64,000 nt of DNA from Henricia sp. BOLD:AAB3569 (GCA_037783545.1 JBBELK010000062.1:248001-312000); one strand, 5' to 3'. Positions 1 to 13,712 are shown, counted from the stretch's first letter. The notes: generated from the sequence alone by a model not told the origin. Numbers and translations are program-made.

Positions 1-460
1 CCACGGGTTTGGCGCGTAATTACGCTGGCCGGCCGGACTCGATTACACGAGCGTACACTGACATGTCCACGCCCAAGTACACGGAAACTAAATTTTGAGA
101 AATAATCATAAGATGTTTTTTTTTTTTCGAATTGTTTGCATAGGTTGAGCGGGGCAGGGCTTATGTGACGACCGACTTGTAAATTATTTCCCACGTTGCT
201 TTAGATTGGGCGCTTTTGGGCTACAAAAATGAACTGAAATGGACATGAATCATTATGGCTGACTCCAGCTTAACCTTTTGACGCTGGAAGACGTTTAATC
301 ACGCCAGGATTTCCGCGTCGATGTAGCAGAGGACTTAAATGTTGGCTCTTCGTAATTAAATCTGAGCTCTTTGCACAATGAGCATAATATATAAAACCAA
401 AATAAATAAAATGTGTAAAAAGTCTGAAAATGATCAAGATAATTTATAAGGCAGACAATC
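1..460. repeat. Tail of the preceding H2A-H2B unit (spacer only)
   Basis: This stretch matches the part of the unit just after the 74-bp palindrome (compare 2431-2890). It holds no gene. It contains a poly-T run near 116-127, a C/EBP-like TTGCACAAT at 371-379 and a TATA-like TATATAAAA at 388-396, followed by AATAAATAAA. It differs from the consensus spacer at three places: CCAGCTT for CCAGGTT near 267, AAATGTTGG for AAATTTTGG near 340 (shared with the spacer of unit 22), and ATAAAACC for ATAAAAGC near 397. Confidence 0.9.
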
Positions 461-463
461 AAA

Positions 464-474
464 TCTCTTTCTTG
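464..474 (-). promoter_or_regulatory. Histone downstream element (H2A side)
   Basis: Reading the minus strand, CAAGAAAGAGA follows the H2A stem-loop after about 10 nt. This matches the purine-rich element that base-pairs with U7 snRNA and guides 3' cleavage of replication-dependent histone pre-mRNA. It closely resembles the well-known sea urchin CAAGAAAGA form. Confidence 0.85.
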
Positions 475-484
475 AAATTGTTGT

Positions 485-500
485 GGCTCTGAAAAGAGCC
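485..500 (-). terminator. Histone 3' stem-loop of H2A
   Basis: The minus strand reads GGCTCTTTTCAGAGCC, a 6-bp stem with a 4-nt loop, exactly the conserved histone mRNA stem-loop bound by SLBP. It starts 27 nt past the H2A stop codon. It marks the gene as a replication-dependent, normally non-polyadenylated histone gene. The same 16-mer follows every H2A copy in the window. Confidence 0.97.
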
Positions 501-527
501 GTTTTTGGTTCGTTAGTAGGTCGACCC

Positions 528-926
<399 letters not shown>

Positions 927-972
927 CTAATTTTCTTTGAGAAAGCGAATACCCCGACACGGTTGAACTACG

Positions 973-983
973 CCTATTTGTAG
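973..983 (-). promoter_or_regulatory. Probable TATA-like box of H2A
   Basis: The minus strand reads CTACAAATAGG, one base from CTATAAATAGG, about 65-75 bp upstream of the H2A start codon. The position suits a short histone leader. Every intact unit has it. It is weaker than a canonical TATA box, so the assignment is an inference from position and similarity. Confidence 0.65.
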
Positions 984-1007
984 CGTTTCCGGGATTTCGT
1001 CAATTGT

Positions 1008-1012
1008 CCAAT
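1008..1012 (+). promoter_or_regulatory. CCAAT box 1 of the divergent promoter
   Basis: CCAAT within GTCCAATCAGA, a strong NF-Y type context (CCAATCAG). It lies 100 bp upstream of the H2A start codon and 186 bp upstream of the H2B start codon. Confidence 0.8.
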
Positions 1013-1043
1013 CAGATCGTAACCCGTGCCATCACCCGATCAG

Positions 1044-1048
1044 CCAAT
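1044..1048 (+). promoter_or_regulatory. CCAAT box 2 of the divergent promoter
   Basis: CCAAT within CAGCCAATAGAG, 36 bp from the first box. In unit 18 the large insertion begins 2 bp beyond this box. Confidence 0.8.
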
Positions 1049-1113
1049 AGAGAAAGCGCAGGAAATGCGCTAGTCGTGCGAATGCCGCGGGTGAATGCCT
1101 TTGTGGAGCTACC

Positions 1114-1121
1114 ATTTGCAT
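1114..1121 (+). promoter_or_regulatory. H2B octamer motif ATTTGCAT
   Basis: A perfect octamer, the POU-factor (Oct-1 type) site typical of H2B promoters, lies 80 bp upstream of the H2B start codon and 10 bp before the TATATG box. I checked it in several copies and found no change. Confidence 0.92.
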
Positions 1122-1131
1122 GAAGAAAAAC

Positions 1132-1137
1132 TATATG
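1132..1137 (+). promoter_or_regulatory. TATA box of H2B
   Basis: TATATG in AACTATATGAGT, 62 bp upstream of the H2B start codon. This predicts a transcription start near 1160 and a leader of roughly 30 nt. A minimal upstream frame (ATG at 1159, stop five codons later) would lie at the very start of the mRNA or just outside it. Confidence 0.8.
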
Positions 1138-1193
1138 AGTCGGCACTCTGCTGGTGTCATGGTACTCTGGTGATAAAGCCGAAAATCAAAAAC

Positions 1194-1562
1194 ATGGGAC
1201 CCAAACCAAGCGGAAAGGGATCTAAAAAGGCTGGCATGGCCAAGGGAGCACCCCGCACCGACAAAAAGAGAAAGCGGCGTAGAAAGGAGAGCTACGGTCT
1301 TTACATTTACAAAGTCATGAAACAGGTCCACCCTGACACCAGCATCTCCAGCCGTGCCATGGGCATCATGAACAGCTTCGTCAATGACATCTTTGAGCGC
1401 ATCGCAGCTGAGGGTTCCCGCCTGGCGCACTACAACAAAAAATCCACCATCTCCAGTCGGGAGGTGCAGACTGCCGTCCGTCTCCTACTACCTGGCGAGC
1501 TGGCCAAACACGCCGTTAGCGAAGGTACCAAGGCTGTCACCAAGTATACAACCTCAAAGTAG
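1194..1562 (+). CDS. H2B: Histone H2B, unit 1
   Basis: Core histone H2B, 122 aa, partner of H2A. I start at [12 protein letters not shown]. An in-frame ATG 33 codons upstream (1095) is rejected because that stretch spans the octamer and the TATA box. The basic tail carries [10 protein letters not shown], the H2B repression-domain-like block, followed by the fold from SYGLYIYKV to the C-terminal helix ending in [10 protein letters not shown]117 matches the ubiquitinated K120 of vertebrate H2B. Unusual residues are S50 (usually Gly in PDTGISS), L36, and G74 (usually Ala in IAAEASRL). There is no intron; the 3' stem-loop starts 13 nt after the stop. The protein is unchanged in most other units. 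Confidence 0.98.
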   Translation: MGPKPSGKGSKKAGMAKGAPRTDKKRKRRRKESYGLYIYKVMKQVHPDTSISSRAMGIMNSFVNDIFERIAAEGSRLAHYNKKSTISSREVQTAVRLLLPGELAKHAVSEGTKAVTKYTTSK

Positions 1563-1575
1563 AACATCACAAACC

Positions 1576-1591
1576 GGCTCTTTTCAGAGCC
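1576..1591 (+). terminator. Histone 3' stem-loop of H2B
   Basis: GGCTCTTTTCAGAGCC, the same 16-nt SLBP stem-loop as at the H2A end, followed by ACCACAA. Confidence 0.97.
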
Positions 1592-1602
1592 ACCACAACC
1601 TT

Positions 1603-1612
1603 CAAAAAGAGA
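1603..1612 (+). promoter_or_regulatory. Histone downstream element (H2B side)
   Basis: CAAAAAGAGA, 11 nt past the stem-loop, the U7-pairing position. It is a weaker match to CAAGAAAGA than the H2A-side element. In unit 8 its first base is changed (TTTAAAAAGAGA). Confidence 0.75.
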
Positions 1613-1644
1613 TATTTTGTTGAAGCCGTTTACTTAGCTTTTAC

Positions 1645-1672
1645 TTGGGATACATTGGGATTAAGTTGGGAT
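1645..1672 (+). repeat. Three phased TTGGGAT motifs
   Basis: TTGGGAT occurs at 1645-1651, 1655-1661 and 1666-1672, spaced 10-11 bp apart (about one helical turn), just downstream of H2B. The middle one reads GGGATTAAG, which contains the GGATTA core bound by Otx/Bicoid-type homeodomains. Function is unknown. Confidence 0.5.
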
Positions 1673-2214
1673 AAATTAAAGTACAACATACAACTCCGGT
1701 GCAGTTATAAGAGGCATGTGTTTTGGGAAAAATTAATCCGTGTAAATTGGGCATTTGGGTGCCAAACTGTTAAATCTGTTAGAGAAAATGGTACTGAAGC
1801 AAGATCCTAGCCTGCGCGCACGCAATCTTAAGAATCTGCGGTGAACACGGGCGAAAGTTGCCCCAGTTAGACTTTGGGTGGAAGGATAAATGTGGGGCGT
1901 GACCGCAGCATGCAAGTAACTGTAGGGGCGTTCAAGATACTCACACCGTGTAACAGGGGGTTTGCAACACCGGGGGAATCCCCAGAAGGTGCGAAACAAA
2001 CGACACATGGTTTCGCATTGAATTATAAGAACACCGCTAAAAAATTAAGCCGGCGCCACGCAAAAATAGTTGCCTTAAAGTACCGCAATAAACTTTGTCA
2101 ATGCCCACAGACATCTAATTATTAAGCCTTATTCCCTATGATTCTGTGTCATAAACCTGTGTTTTTCTTCGCACTCACGTCACGATTCCAAACTGTATGC
2201 CAGGTTTTACTAGG

Positions 2215-2222
2215 TGACGTCA
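2215..2222. promoter_or_regulatory. Palindromic CRE-like site in the spacer
   Basis: TGACGTCA, a perfect CREB/ATF-type palindrome, with an ACGTCA half-site at 2177-2182. It lies in the tail-to-tail spacer more than 600 bp from either histone gene end. Its role is unknown. Confidence 0.5.
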
Positions 2223-2260
2223 TTACACCGAGCTTTACACCACCGGCAAGCTCGGGTAGT

Positions 2261-2334
2261 CACTATGAGCAACTAACAATGGAAATTGGGCCCAATGGTT
2301 TGTGCCCAATTTCCATTGTTAGTTGCTCACAGTG
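2261..2334. mobile_element. 74-bp CACTA-like palindromic MITE in the spacer
   Basis: Two 31-bp arms (2261-2291 and 2304-2334) are inverted repeats with one mismatch around a 12-nt loop. The ends read CACTA on the left and CAGTG on the right (CACTG on the other strand). AGT lies directly outside both ends (2258-2260 and 2335-2337). CACTA/G termini with a 3-bp target duplication are the hallmark of the CACTA (EnSpm/CMC) superfamily. A copy occurs in every spacer that the window reaches, so it was amplified with the array. It could instead have been kept as a structural hairpin. Confidence 0.65.
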
Positions 2335-2817
2335 AGTGGTGGCTGCCACCTGCAGTGGGCAGACTCGTGTATTACGTGATGGCTAAACGAACGCTCGGGT
2401 GTAAGAACGCCCCTTGTATGAAGCGCGCCACCACGGGTTTGGCGCGTAATTACGCTGGCCGGCCGGACTCGATTACACGAGCGTACACTGACATGTCCAC
2501 GCCCAAGTACACGGAAACTAAATTTTGAGAAATAATCATAAGATGTTTTTTTTTTTTCGAATTGTTTGCATAGGTTGAGCGGGGCAGGGCTTATGTGACG
2601 ACCGACTTGTAAATTATTTCCCACGTTGCTTTAGATTGGGCGCTTTTGGGCTACAAAAATGAACTGAAATGGACATGAATCATTATGGCTGACTCCAGGT
2701 TAACCTTTTGACGCTGGAAGACGTTTAATCACGCCAGGATTTCCGCGTCGATGTAGCAGAGGACTTAAATTTTGGCTCTTCGTAATTAAATCTGAGCTCT
2801 TTGCACAATGAGCATAA

Positions 2818-2826
2818 TATATAAAA
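2818..2826 (+). promoter_or_regulatory. TATA-like motif in the tail-to-tail spacer
   Basis: TATATAAAAGC, a canonical-looking TATA sequence on the plus strand, preceded by the C/EBP-like TTGCACAAT. A plus-strand transcript from here would run antisense into the 3' end of the next H2A. The surroundings are AT-rich, so it may be chance. Confidence 0.3.
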
Positions 2827-2957
2827 GCAAAATAAATAAAATGTGTAAAAAGTCTGAAAATGATCAAGATAATTTATAAGGCAGACAATCAAATCTCTTT
2901 CTTGAAATTGTTGTGGCTCTGAAAAGAGCCGTTTTTGGTTCGTTAGTAGGTCGACCC

Positions 2958-3356
<399 letters not shown>

Positions 3357-3623
3357 CTAATTTTCTTTGAGAAAGCGAATACCCCGACACGGTTGAACTA
3401 CGCCTATTTGTAGCGTTTCCGGGATTTCGTCAATTGTCCAATCAGATCGTAACCCGTGCCATCACCCGATCAGCCAATAGAGAAAGCGCAGGAAATGCGC
3501 TAGTCGTGCGAATGCCGCGGGTGAATGCCTTTGTGGAGCTACCATTTGCATGAAGAAAAACTATATGAGTCGGCACTCTGCTGGTGTCATGGTACTCTGG
3601 TGATAAAGCCGAAAATCAAAAAC

Positions 3624-3992
3624 ATGGGACCCAAACCAAGCGGAAAGGGATCTAAAAAGGCTGGCATGGCCAAGGGAGCACCCCGCACCGACAAAAAGAG
3701 AAAGCGGCGTAGAAAGGAGAGCTACGGTCTTTACATTTACAAAGTCATGAAACAGGTCCACCCTGACACCAGCATCTCCAGCCGTGCCATGGGCATCATG
3801 AACAGCTTCGTCAATGACATCTTTGAGCGCATCGCAGCTGAGGGTTCCCGCCTGGCGCACTACAACAAAAAATCCACCATCTCCAGTCGGGAGGTGCAGA
3901 CTGCCGTCCGTCTCCTACTACCTGGCGAGCTGGCCAAACACGCCGTTAGCGAAGGTACCAAGGCTGTCACCAAGTATACAACCTCAAAGTAG
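3624..3992 (+). CDS. H2B: Histone H2B, unit 2
   Basis: 122 aa, identical to unit 1. Stem-loop at 4006-4021. Confidence 0.97.
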   Translation: MGPKPSGKGSKKAGMAKGAPRTDKKRKRRRKESYGLYIYKVMKQVHPDTSISSRAMGIMNSFVNDIFERIAAEGSRLAHYNKKSTISSREVQTAVRLLLPGELAKHAVSEGTKAVTKYTTSK

Positions 3993-5387
3993 AACATCAC
4001 AAACCGGCTCTTTTCAGAGCCACCACAACCTTCAAAAAGAGATATTTCGTTGAAGCCGTTTACTTAGCTTTTACTTGGGATACATTGGGATTAAGTTGGG
4101 ATAAATTAAAGTACAACATACAACTCCGGTGCAGTTATAAGAGGCATGTGTTTTGGGAAAAATTAATCCGTGTAAATTGGGCATTTGGGTGCCAAACTGT
4201 TAAATCTGTTAGAGAAAATGGTACTGAAGCAAGATCCTAGCCTGCGCGCACGCAATCTTAAGAATCTGCGGTGAACACGGGCGAAAGTTGCCCCAGTTAG
4301 ACTTTGGGTGGAAGGATAAATGTGGGGCGTGACCGCAGCATGCAAGTAACTGTAGGGGCGTTCAAGATGCTCACACCGTGTAACAGGGGGTTTGCAACAC
4401 CGGGGGAATCCCCAGAAGGTGCGAAACAAACGACACATGGTTTCGCATTGAATTATAAGAACACCGCTAAAAAATTAAGCCGGCGCCACGCAAAAATAGT
4501 TGCCTTAAAGTACCGCAATAAACTTTGTCAATGCCCACAGACATCTAATTATTAAGCCCTATTCCCTATGATTCTGTGTCATAAACCTGTGTTTTTCTTC
4601 GCACTCACGTCACGATTCCAAACTGTATGCCAGGTTTTACTAGGTGACGTCATTACACCGAGCTTTACACCACCGGCAAGCTCGGGTAGTCACTATGAGC
4701 AACTAACAATGGAAATTGGGCCCAATGGTTTGTGCCCAATTTCCATTGTTAGTTGCTCACAGTGAGTGGTGGCTGCCACCTGCAGTGGGCAGACTCGTGT
4801 ATTACGTGATGGCTAAACGAACGCTCGGGTGTAAGAACGCCCCTTGTATGAAGCGCGCCACCACGGGTTTGGCGCGTAATTACGCTGGCCGGCCGGACTC
4901 GATTACACGAGCGTACACTGACATGTCCACGCCCAAGTACACGGAAACTAAATTTTGAGAAATAATCATAAGATGTTTTTTTTTTTTCGAATTGTTTGCA
5001 TAGGTTGAGCGGGGCAGGGCTTATGTGACGACCGACTTGTAAATTATTTCCCACGTTGCTTTAGATTGGGCGCTTTTGGGCTACAAAAATGAACTGAAAT
5101 GGACATGAATCATTATGGCTGACTCCAGGTTAACCTTTTGACGCTGGAAGACGTTTAATCACGCCAGGATTTCCGCGTCGATGTAGCAGAGGACTTAAAT
5201 TTTGGCTCTTCGTAATTAAATCTGAGCTCTTTGCACAATGAGCATAATATATAAAAGCAAAATAAATAAAATGTGTAAAAAGTCTGAAAATGATCAAGAT
5301 AATTTATAAGGCAGACAATCAAATCTCTTTCTTGAAATTGTTGTGGCTCTGAAAAGAGCCGTTTTTGGTTCGTTAGTAGGTCGACCC

Positions 5388-5786
<399 letters not shown>

Positions 5787-6053
5787 CTAATTTTCTTTGA
5801 GAAAGCGAATACCCCGACACGGTTGAACTACGCCTATTTGTAGCGTTTCCGGGATTTCGTCAATTGTCCAATCAGATCGTAACCCGTGCCATCACCCGAT
5901 CAGCCAATAGAGAAAGCGCAGGAAATGCGCTAGTCGTGCGAATGCCGCGGGTGAATGCCTTTGTGGAGCTACCATTTGCATGAAGAAAAACTATATGAGT
6001 CGGCACTCTGCTGGTGTCATGGTACTCTGGTGATAAAGCCGAAAATCAAAAAC

Positions 6054-6422
6054 ATGGGACCCAAACCAAGCGGAAAGGGATCTAAAAAGGCTGGCATGGC
6101 CAAGGGAGCACCCCGCACCGACAAAAAGAGAAAGCGGCGTAGAAAGGAGAGCTACGGTCTTTACATTTACAAAGTCATGAAACAGGTCCACCCTGACACC
6201 AGCATCTCCAGCCGTGCCATGGGCATCATGAACAGCTTCGTCAATGACATCTTTGAGCGCATCGCAGCTGAGGGTTCCCGCCTGGCGCACTACAACAAAA
6301 AATCCACCATCTCCAGTCGGGAGGTGCAGACTGCCGTCCGTCTCCTACTACCTGGCGAGCTGGCCAAACACGCCGTTAGCGAAGGTACCAAGGCTGTCAC
6401 CAAGTATACAACCTCAAAGTAG
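6054..6422 (+). CDS. H2B: Histone H2B, unit 3
   Basis: 122 aa, identical to unit 1. Stem-loop at 6436-6451. Confidence 0.97.
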   Translation: MGPKPSGKGSKKAGMAKGAPRTDKKRKRRRKESYGLYIYKVMKQVHPDTSISSRAMGIMNSFVNDIFERIAAEGSRLAHYNKKSTISSREVQTAVRLLLPGELAKHAVSEGTKAVTKYTTSK

Positions 6423-7817
6423 AACATCACAAACCGGCTCTTTTCAGAGCCACCACAACCTTCAAAAAGAGATATTTCGTTGAAGCCGTTTACTTAGCTT
6501 TTACTTGGGATACATTGGGATTAAGTTGGGATAAATTAAAGTACAACATACAACTCCGGTGCAGTTATAAGAGGCATGTGTTTTGGGAAAAATTAATCCG
6601 TGTAAATTGGGCATTTGGGTGCCAAACTGTTAAATCTGTTAGAGAAAATGGTACTGAAGCAAGATCCTAGCCTGCGCGCACGCAATCTTAAGAATCTGCG
6701 GTGAACACGGGCGAAAGTTGCCCCAGTTAGACTTTGGGTGGAAGGATAAATGTGGGGCGTGACCGCAGCATGCAAGTAACTGTAGGGGCGTTCAAGATGC
6801 TCACACCGTGTAACAGGGGGTTTGCAACACCGGGGGAATCCCCAGAAGGTGCGAAACAAACGACACATGGTTTCGCATTGAATTATAAGAACACCGCTAA
6901 AAAATTAAGCCGGCGCCACGCAAAAATAGTTGCCTTAAAGTACCGCAATAAACTTTGTCAATGCCCACAGACATCTAATTATTAAGCCCTATTCCCTATG
7001 ATTCTGTGTCATAAACCTGTGTTTTTCTTCGCACTCACGTCACGATTTCAAACTGTATGCCAGGTTTTACTAGGTGACGTCATTACACCGAGCTTTACAC
7101 CACCGGCAAGCTCGGGTAGTCACTATGAGCAACTAACAATGGAAATTGGGCCCAATGGTTTGTGCCCAATTTCCATTGTTAGTTGCTCACAGTGAGTGGT
7201 GGCTGCCACCTGCAGTGGGCAGACTCGTGTATTACGTGATGGCTAAACGAACGCTCGGGTGTAAGAACGCCCCTTGTATGAAGCGCGCCACCACGGGTTT
7301 GGCGCGTAATTACGCTGGCCGGCCGGACTCGATTACACGAGCGTACACTGACATGTCCACGCCCAAGTACACGGAAACTAAATTTTGAGAAATAATCATA
7401 AGATGTTTTTTTTTTTTCGAATTGTTTGCATAGGTTGAGCGGGGCAGGGCTTATGTGACGACCGACTTGTAAATTATTTCCCACGTTGCTTTAGATTGGG
7501 CGCTTTTGGGCTACAAAAATGAACTGAAATGGACATGAATCATTATGGCTGACTCCAGGTTAACCTTTTGACGCTGGAAGACGTTTAATCACGCCAGGAT
7601 TTCCGCGTCGATGTAGCAGAGGACTTAAATTTTGGCTCTTCGTAATTAAATCTGAGCTCTTTGCACAATGAGCATAATATATAAAAGCAAAATAAATAAA
7701 ATGTGTAAAAAGTCTGAAAATGATCAAGATAATTTATAAGGCAGACAATCAAATCTCTTTCTTGAAATTGTTGTGGCTCTGAAAAGAGCCGTTTTTGGTT
7801 CGTTAGTAGGTCGACCC

Positions 7818-8216
<399 letters not shown>

Positions 8217-8483
8217 CTAATTTTCTTTGAGAAAGCGAATACCCCGACACGGTTGAACTACGCCTATTTGTAGCGTTTCCGGGATTTCGTCAATTGTCCA
8301 ATCAGATCGTAACCCGTGCCATCACCCGATCAGCCAATAGAGAAAGCGCAGGAAATGCGCTAGTCGTGCGAATGCCGCGGGTGAATGCCTTTGTGGAGCT
8401 ACCATTTGCATGAAGAAAAACTATATGAGTCGGCACTCTGCTGGTGTCATGGTACTCTGGTGATAAAGCCGAAAATCAAAAAC

Positions 8484-8852
8484 ATGGGACCCAAACCAAG
8501 CGGAAAGGGATCTAAAAAGGCTGGCATGGCCAAGGGAGCACCCCGCACCGACAAAAAGAGAAAGCGGCGTAGAAAGGAGAGCTACGGTCTTTACATTTAC
8601 AAAGTCATGAAACAGGTCCACCCTGACACCAGCATCTCCAGCCGTGCCATGGGCATCATGAACAGCTTCGTCAATGACATCTTTGAGCGCATCGCAGCTG
8701 AGGGTTCCCGCCTGGCGCACTACAACAAAAAATCCACCATCTCCAGTCGGGAGGTGCAGACTGCCGTCCGTCTCCTACTACCTGGCGAGCTGGCCAAACA
8801 CGCCGTTAGCGAAGGTACCAAGGCTGTCACCAAGTATACAACCTCAAAGTAG
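8484..8852 (+). CDS. H2B: Histone H2B, unit 4
   Basis: 122 aa, identical to unit 1. Stem-loop at 8866-8881. Confidence 0.97.
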   Translation: MGPKPSGKGSKKAGMAKGAPRTDKKRKRRRKESYGLYIYKVMKQVHPDTSISSRAMGIMNSFVNDIFERIAAEGSRLAHYNKKSTISSREVQTAVRLLLPGELAKHAVSEGTKAVTKYTTSK

Positions 8853-10247
8853 AACATCACAAACCGGCTCTTTTCAGAGCCACCACAACCTTCAAAAAGA
8901 GATATTTCGTTGAAGCCGTTTACTTAGCTTTTACTTGGGATACATTGGGATTAAGTTGGGATAAATTAAAGTACAACATACAACTCCGGTGCAGTTATAA
9001 GAGGCATGTGTTTTGGGAAAAATTAATCCGTGTAAATTGGGCATTTGGGTGCCAAACTGTTAAATCTGTTAGAGAAAATGGTACTGAAGCAAGATCCTAG
9101 CCTGCGCGCACGCAATCTTAAGAATCTGCGGTGAACACGGGCGAAAGTTGCCCCAGTTAGACTTTGGGTGGAAGGATAAATGTGGGGCGTGACCGCAGCA
9201 TGCAAGTAACTGTAGGGGCGTTCAAGATGCTCACACCGTGTAACAGGGGGTTTGCAACACCGGGGGAATCCCCAGAAGGTGCGAAACAAACGACACATGG
9301 TTTCGCATTGAATTATAAGAACACCGCTAAAAAATTAAGCCGGCGCCACGCAAAAATAGTTGCCTTAAAGTACCGCAATAAACTTTGTCAATGCCCACAG
9401 ACATCTAATTATTAAGCCCTATTCCCTATGATTCTGTGTCATAAACCTGTGTTTTTCTTCGCACTCACGTCACGATTCCAAACTGTATGCCAGGTTTTAC
9501 TAGGTGACGTCATTACACCGAGCTTTACACCACCGGCAAGCTCGGGTAGTCACTATGAGCAACTAACAATGGAAATTGGGCCCAATGGTTTGTGCCCAAT
9601 TTCCATTGTTAGTTGCTCACAGTGAGTGGTGGCTGCCACCTGCAGTGGGCAGACTCGTGTATTACGTGATGGCTAAACGAACGCTCGGGTGTAAGAACGC
9701 CCCTTGTATGAAGCGCGCCACCACGGGTTTGGCGCGTAATTACGCTGGCCGGCCGGACTCGATTACACGAGCGTACACTGACATGTCCACGCCCAAGTAC
9801 ACGGAAACTAAATTTTGAGAAATAATCATAAGATGTTTTTTTTTTTTCGAATTGTTTGCATAGGTTGAGCGGGGCAGGGCTTATGTGACGACCGACTTGT
9901 AAATTATTTCCCACGTTGCTTTAGATTGGGCGCTTTTGGGCTACAAAAATGAACTGAAATGGACATGAATCATTATGGCTGACTCCAGGTTAACCTTTTG
10001 ACGCTGGAAGACGTTTAATCACGCCAGGATTTCCGCGTCGATGTAGCAGAGGACTTAAATTTTGGCTCTTCGTAATTAAATCTGAGCTCTTTGCACAATG
10101 AGCATAATATATAAAAGCAAAATAAATAAAATGTGTAAAAAGTCTGAAAATGATCAAGATAATTTATAAGGCAGACAATCAAATCTCTTTCTTGAAATTG
10201 TTGTGGCTCTGAAAAGAGCCGTTTTTGGTTCGTTAGTAGGTCGACCC

Positions 10248-10646
<399 letters not shown>

Positions 10647-10913
10647 CTAATTTTCTTTGAGAAAGCGAATACCCCGACACGGTTGAACTACGCCTATTTG
10701 TAGCGTTTCCGGGATTTCGTCAATTGTCCAATCAGATCGTAACCCGTGCCATCACCCGATCAGCCAATAGAGAAAGCGCAGGAAATGCGCTAGTCGTGCG
10801 AATGCCGCGGGTGAATGCCTTTGTGGAGCTACCATTTGCATGAAGAAAAACTATATGAGTCGGCACTCTGCTGGTGTCATGGTACTCTGGTGATAAAGCC
10901 GAAAATCAAAAAC

Positions 10914-11282
10914 ATGGGACCCAAACCAAGCGGAAAGGGATCTAAAAAGGCTGGCATGGCCAAGGGAGCACCCCGCACCGACAAAAAGAGAAAGCGGCGT
11001 AGAAAGGAGAGCTACGGTCTTTACATTTACAAAGTCATGAAACAGGTCCACCCTGACACCAGCATCTCCAGCCGTGCCATGGGCATCATGAACAGCTTCG
11101 TCAATGACATCTTTGAGCGCATCGCAGCTGAGGGTTCCCGCCTGGCGCACTACAACAAAAAATCCACCATCTCCAGTCGGGAGGTGCAGACTGCCGTCCG
11201 TCTCCTACTACCTGGCGAGCTGGCCAAACACGCCGTTAGCGAAGGTACCAAGGCTGTCACCAAGTATACAACCTCAAAGTAG
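10914..11282 (+). CDS. H2B: Histone H2B, unit 5
   Basis: 122 aa, identical to unit 1. Stem-loop at 11296-11311. Confidence 0.97.
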   Translation: MGPKPSGKGSKKAGMAKGAPRTDKKRKRRRKESYGLYIYKVMKQVHPDTSISSRAMGIMNSFVNDIFERIAAEGSRLAHYNKKSTISSREVQTAVRLLLPGELAKHAVSEGTKAVTKYTTSK

Positions 11283-12677
11283 AACATCACAAACCGGCTC
11301 TTTTCAGAGCCACCACAACCTTCAAAAAGAGATATTTTGTTGAAGCCGTTTACTTAGCTTTTACTTGGGATACATTGGGATTAAGTTGGGATAAATTAAA
11401 GTACAACATACAACTCCGGTGCAGTTATAAGAGGCATGTGTTTTGGGAAAAATTAATCCGTGTAAATTGGGCATTTGGGTGCCAAACTGTTAAATCTGTT
11501 AGAGAAAATGGTACTGAAGCAAGATCCTAGCCTGCGCGCACGCAATCTTAAGAATCTGCGGTGAACACGGGCGAAAGTTGCCCCAGTTAGACTTTGGGTG
11601 GAAGGATAAATGTGGGGCGTGACCGCAGCATGCAAGTAACTGTAGGGGCGTTCAAGATGCTCACACCGTGTAACAGGGGGTTTGCAACACCGGGGGAATC
11701 CCCAGAAGGTGCGAAACAAACGACACATGGTTTCGCATTGAATTATAAGAACACCGCTAAAAAAATAAGCCGGCGCCACGCAAAAATAGTTGCCTTAAAG
11801 TACCGCAATAAACTTTGTCAATGCCCACAGACATCTAATTATTAAGCCCTATTCCCTATGATTCTGTGTCATAAACCTGTGTTTTTCTTCGCACTCACGT
11901 CACGATTCCAAACTGTATGCCAGGTTTTACTAGGTGACGTCATTACACCGAGCTTTACACCACCGGCAAGCTCGGGTAGTCACTATGAGCAACTAACAAT
12001 GGAAATTGGGCCCAATGGTTTGTGCCCAATTTCCATTGTTAGTTGCTCACAGTGAGTGGTGGCTGCCACCTGCAGTGGGCAGACTCGTGTATTACGTGAT
12101 GGCTAAACGAACGCTCGGGTGTAAGAACGCCCCTTGTATGAAGCGCGCCACCACGGGTTTGGCGCGTAATTACGCTGGCCGGCCGGACTCGATTACACGA
12201 GCGTACACTGACATGTCCACGCCCAAGTACACGGAAACTAAATTTTGAGAAATAATAATAAGATGTTTTTTTTTTTTCGAATTGTTTGCATAGGTTGAGC
12301 GGGGCAGGGCTTATGTGACGACCGACTTGTAAATTATTTCCCACGTTGCTTTAGATTGGGCGCTTTTGGGCTACAAAAATGAACTGAAATGGACATGAAT
12401 CATTATGGCTGACTCCAGGTTAACCTTTTGACGCTGGAAGACGTTTAATCACGCCAGGATTTCCGCGTCGATGTAGCAGAGGACTTAAATTTTGGCTCTT
12501 CGTAATTAAATCTGAGCTCTTTGCACAATGAGCATAATATATAAAAGCAAAATAAATAAAATGTGTAAAAAGTCTGAAAATGATCAAGATAATTTATAAG
12601 GCAGACAATCAAATCTCTTTCTTGAAATTGTTGTGGCTCTGAAAAGAGCCGTTTTTGGTTCGTTAGTAGGTCGACCC

Positions 12678-13076
<399 letters not shown>

Positions 13077-13343
13077 CTAATTTTCTTTGAGAAAGCGAAT
13101 ACCCCGACACGGTTGAACTACGCCTATTTGTAGCGTTTCCGGGATTTCGTCAATTGTCCAATCAGATCGTAACCCGTGCCATCACCCGATCAGCCAATAG
13201 AGAAAGCGCAGGAAATGCGCTAGTCGTGCGAATGCCGCGGGTGAATGCCTTTGTGGAGCTACCATTTGCATGAAGAAAAACTATATGAGTCGGCACTCTG
13301 CTGGTGTCATGGTACTCTGGTGATAAAGCCGAAAATCAAAAAC

Positions 13344-13712
13344 ATGGGACCCAAACCAAGCGGAAAGGGATCTAAAAAGGCTGGCATGGCCAAGGGAGCA
13401 CCCCGCACCGACAAAAAGAGAAAGCGGCGTAGAAAGGAGAGCTACGGTCTTTACATTTACAAAGTCATGAAACAGGTCCACCCTGACACCAGCATCTCCA
13501 GCCGTGCCATGGGCATCATGAACAGCTTCGTCAATGACATCTTTGAGCGCATCGCAGCTGAGGGTTCCCGCCTGGCGCACTACAACAAAAAATCCACCAT
13601 CTCCAGTCGGGAGGTGCAGACTGCCGTCCGTCTCCTACTACCTGGCGAGCTGGCCAAACACGCCGTTAGCGAAGGTACCAAGGCTGTCACCAAGTATACA
13701 ACCTCAAAGTAG
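13344..13712 (+). CDS. H2B: Histone H2B, unit 6
   Basis: 122 aa, identical to unit 1. Stem-loop at 13726-13741. Confidence 0.97.
   Translation: MGPKPSGKGSKKAGMAKGAPRTDKKRKRRRKESYGLYIYKVMKQVHPDTSISSRAMGIMNSFVNDIFERIAAEGSRLAHYNKKSTISSREVQTAVRLLLPGELAKHAVSEGTKAVTKYTTSK

Noticed and set aside
1095-1193. 33-codon in-frame extension upstream of H2B
   Set aside because: It runs through the octamer and TATA box and lacks the H2B N-terminus; the start at 1194 (MGPKPSGKG) matches the family.
1733-2528. Spacer frames of 65-101 codons repeated in each unit
   Set aside because: They overlap on both strands, match no family and run through the palindrome. Conservation across units reflects array homogenisation, not coding.
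2380-2680. tRNA, 5S rRNA or U7 snRNA gene in the histone spacer
   Set aside because: GC-rich short palindromes (GCGTAATTACGC, GGCCGGCC) drew attention, but I find no cloverleaf, 5S consensus or Sm-site plus hairpin arrangement.
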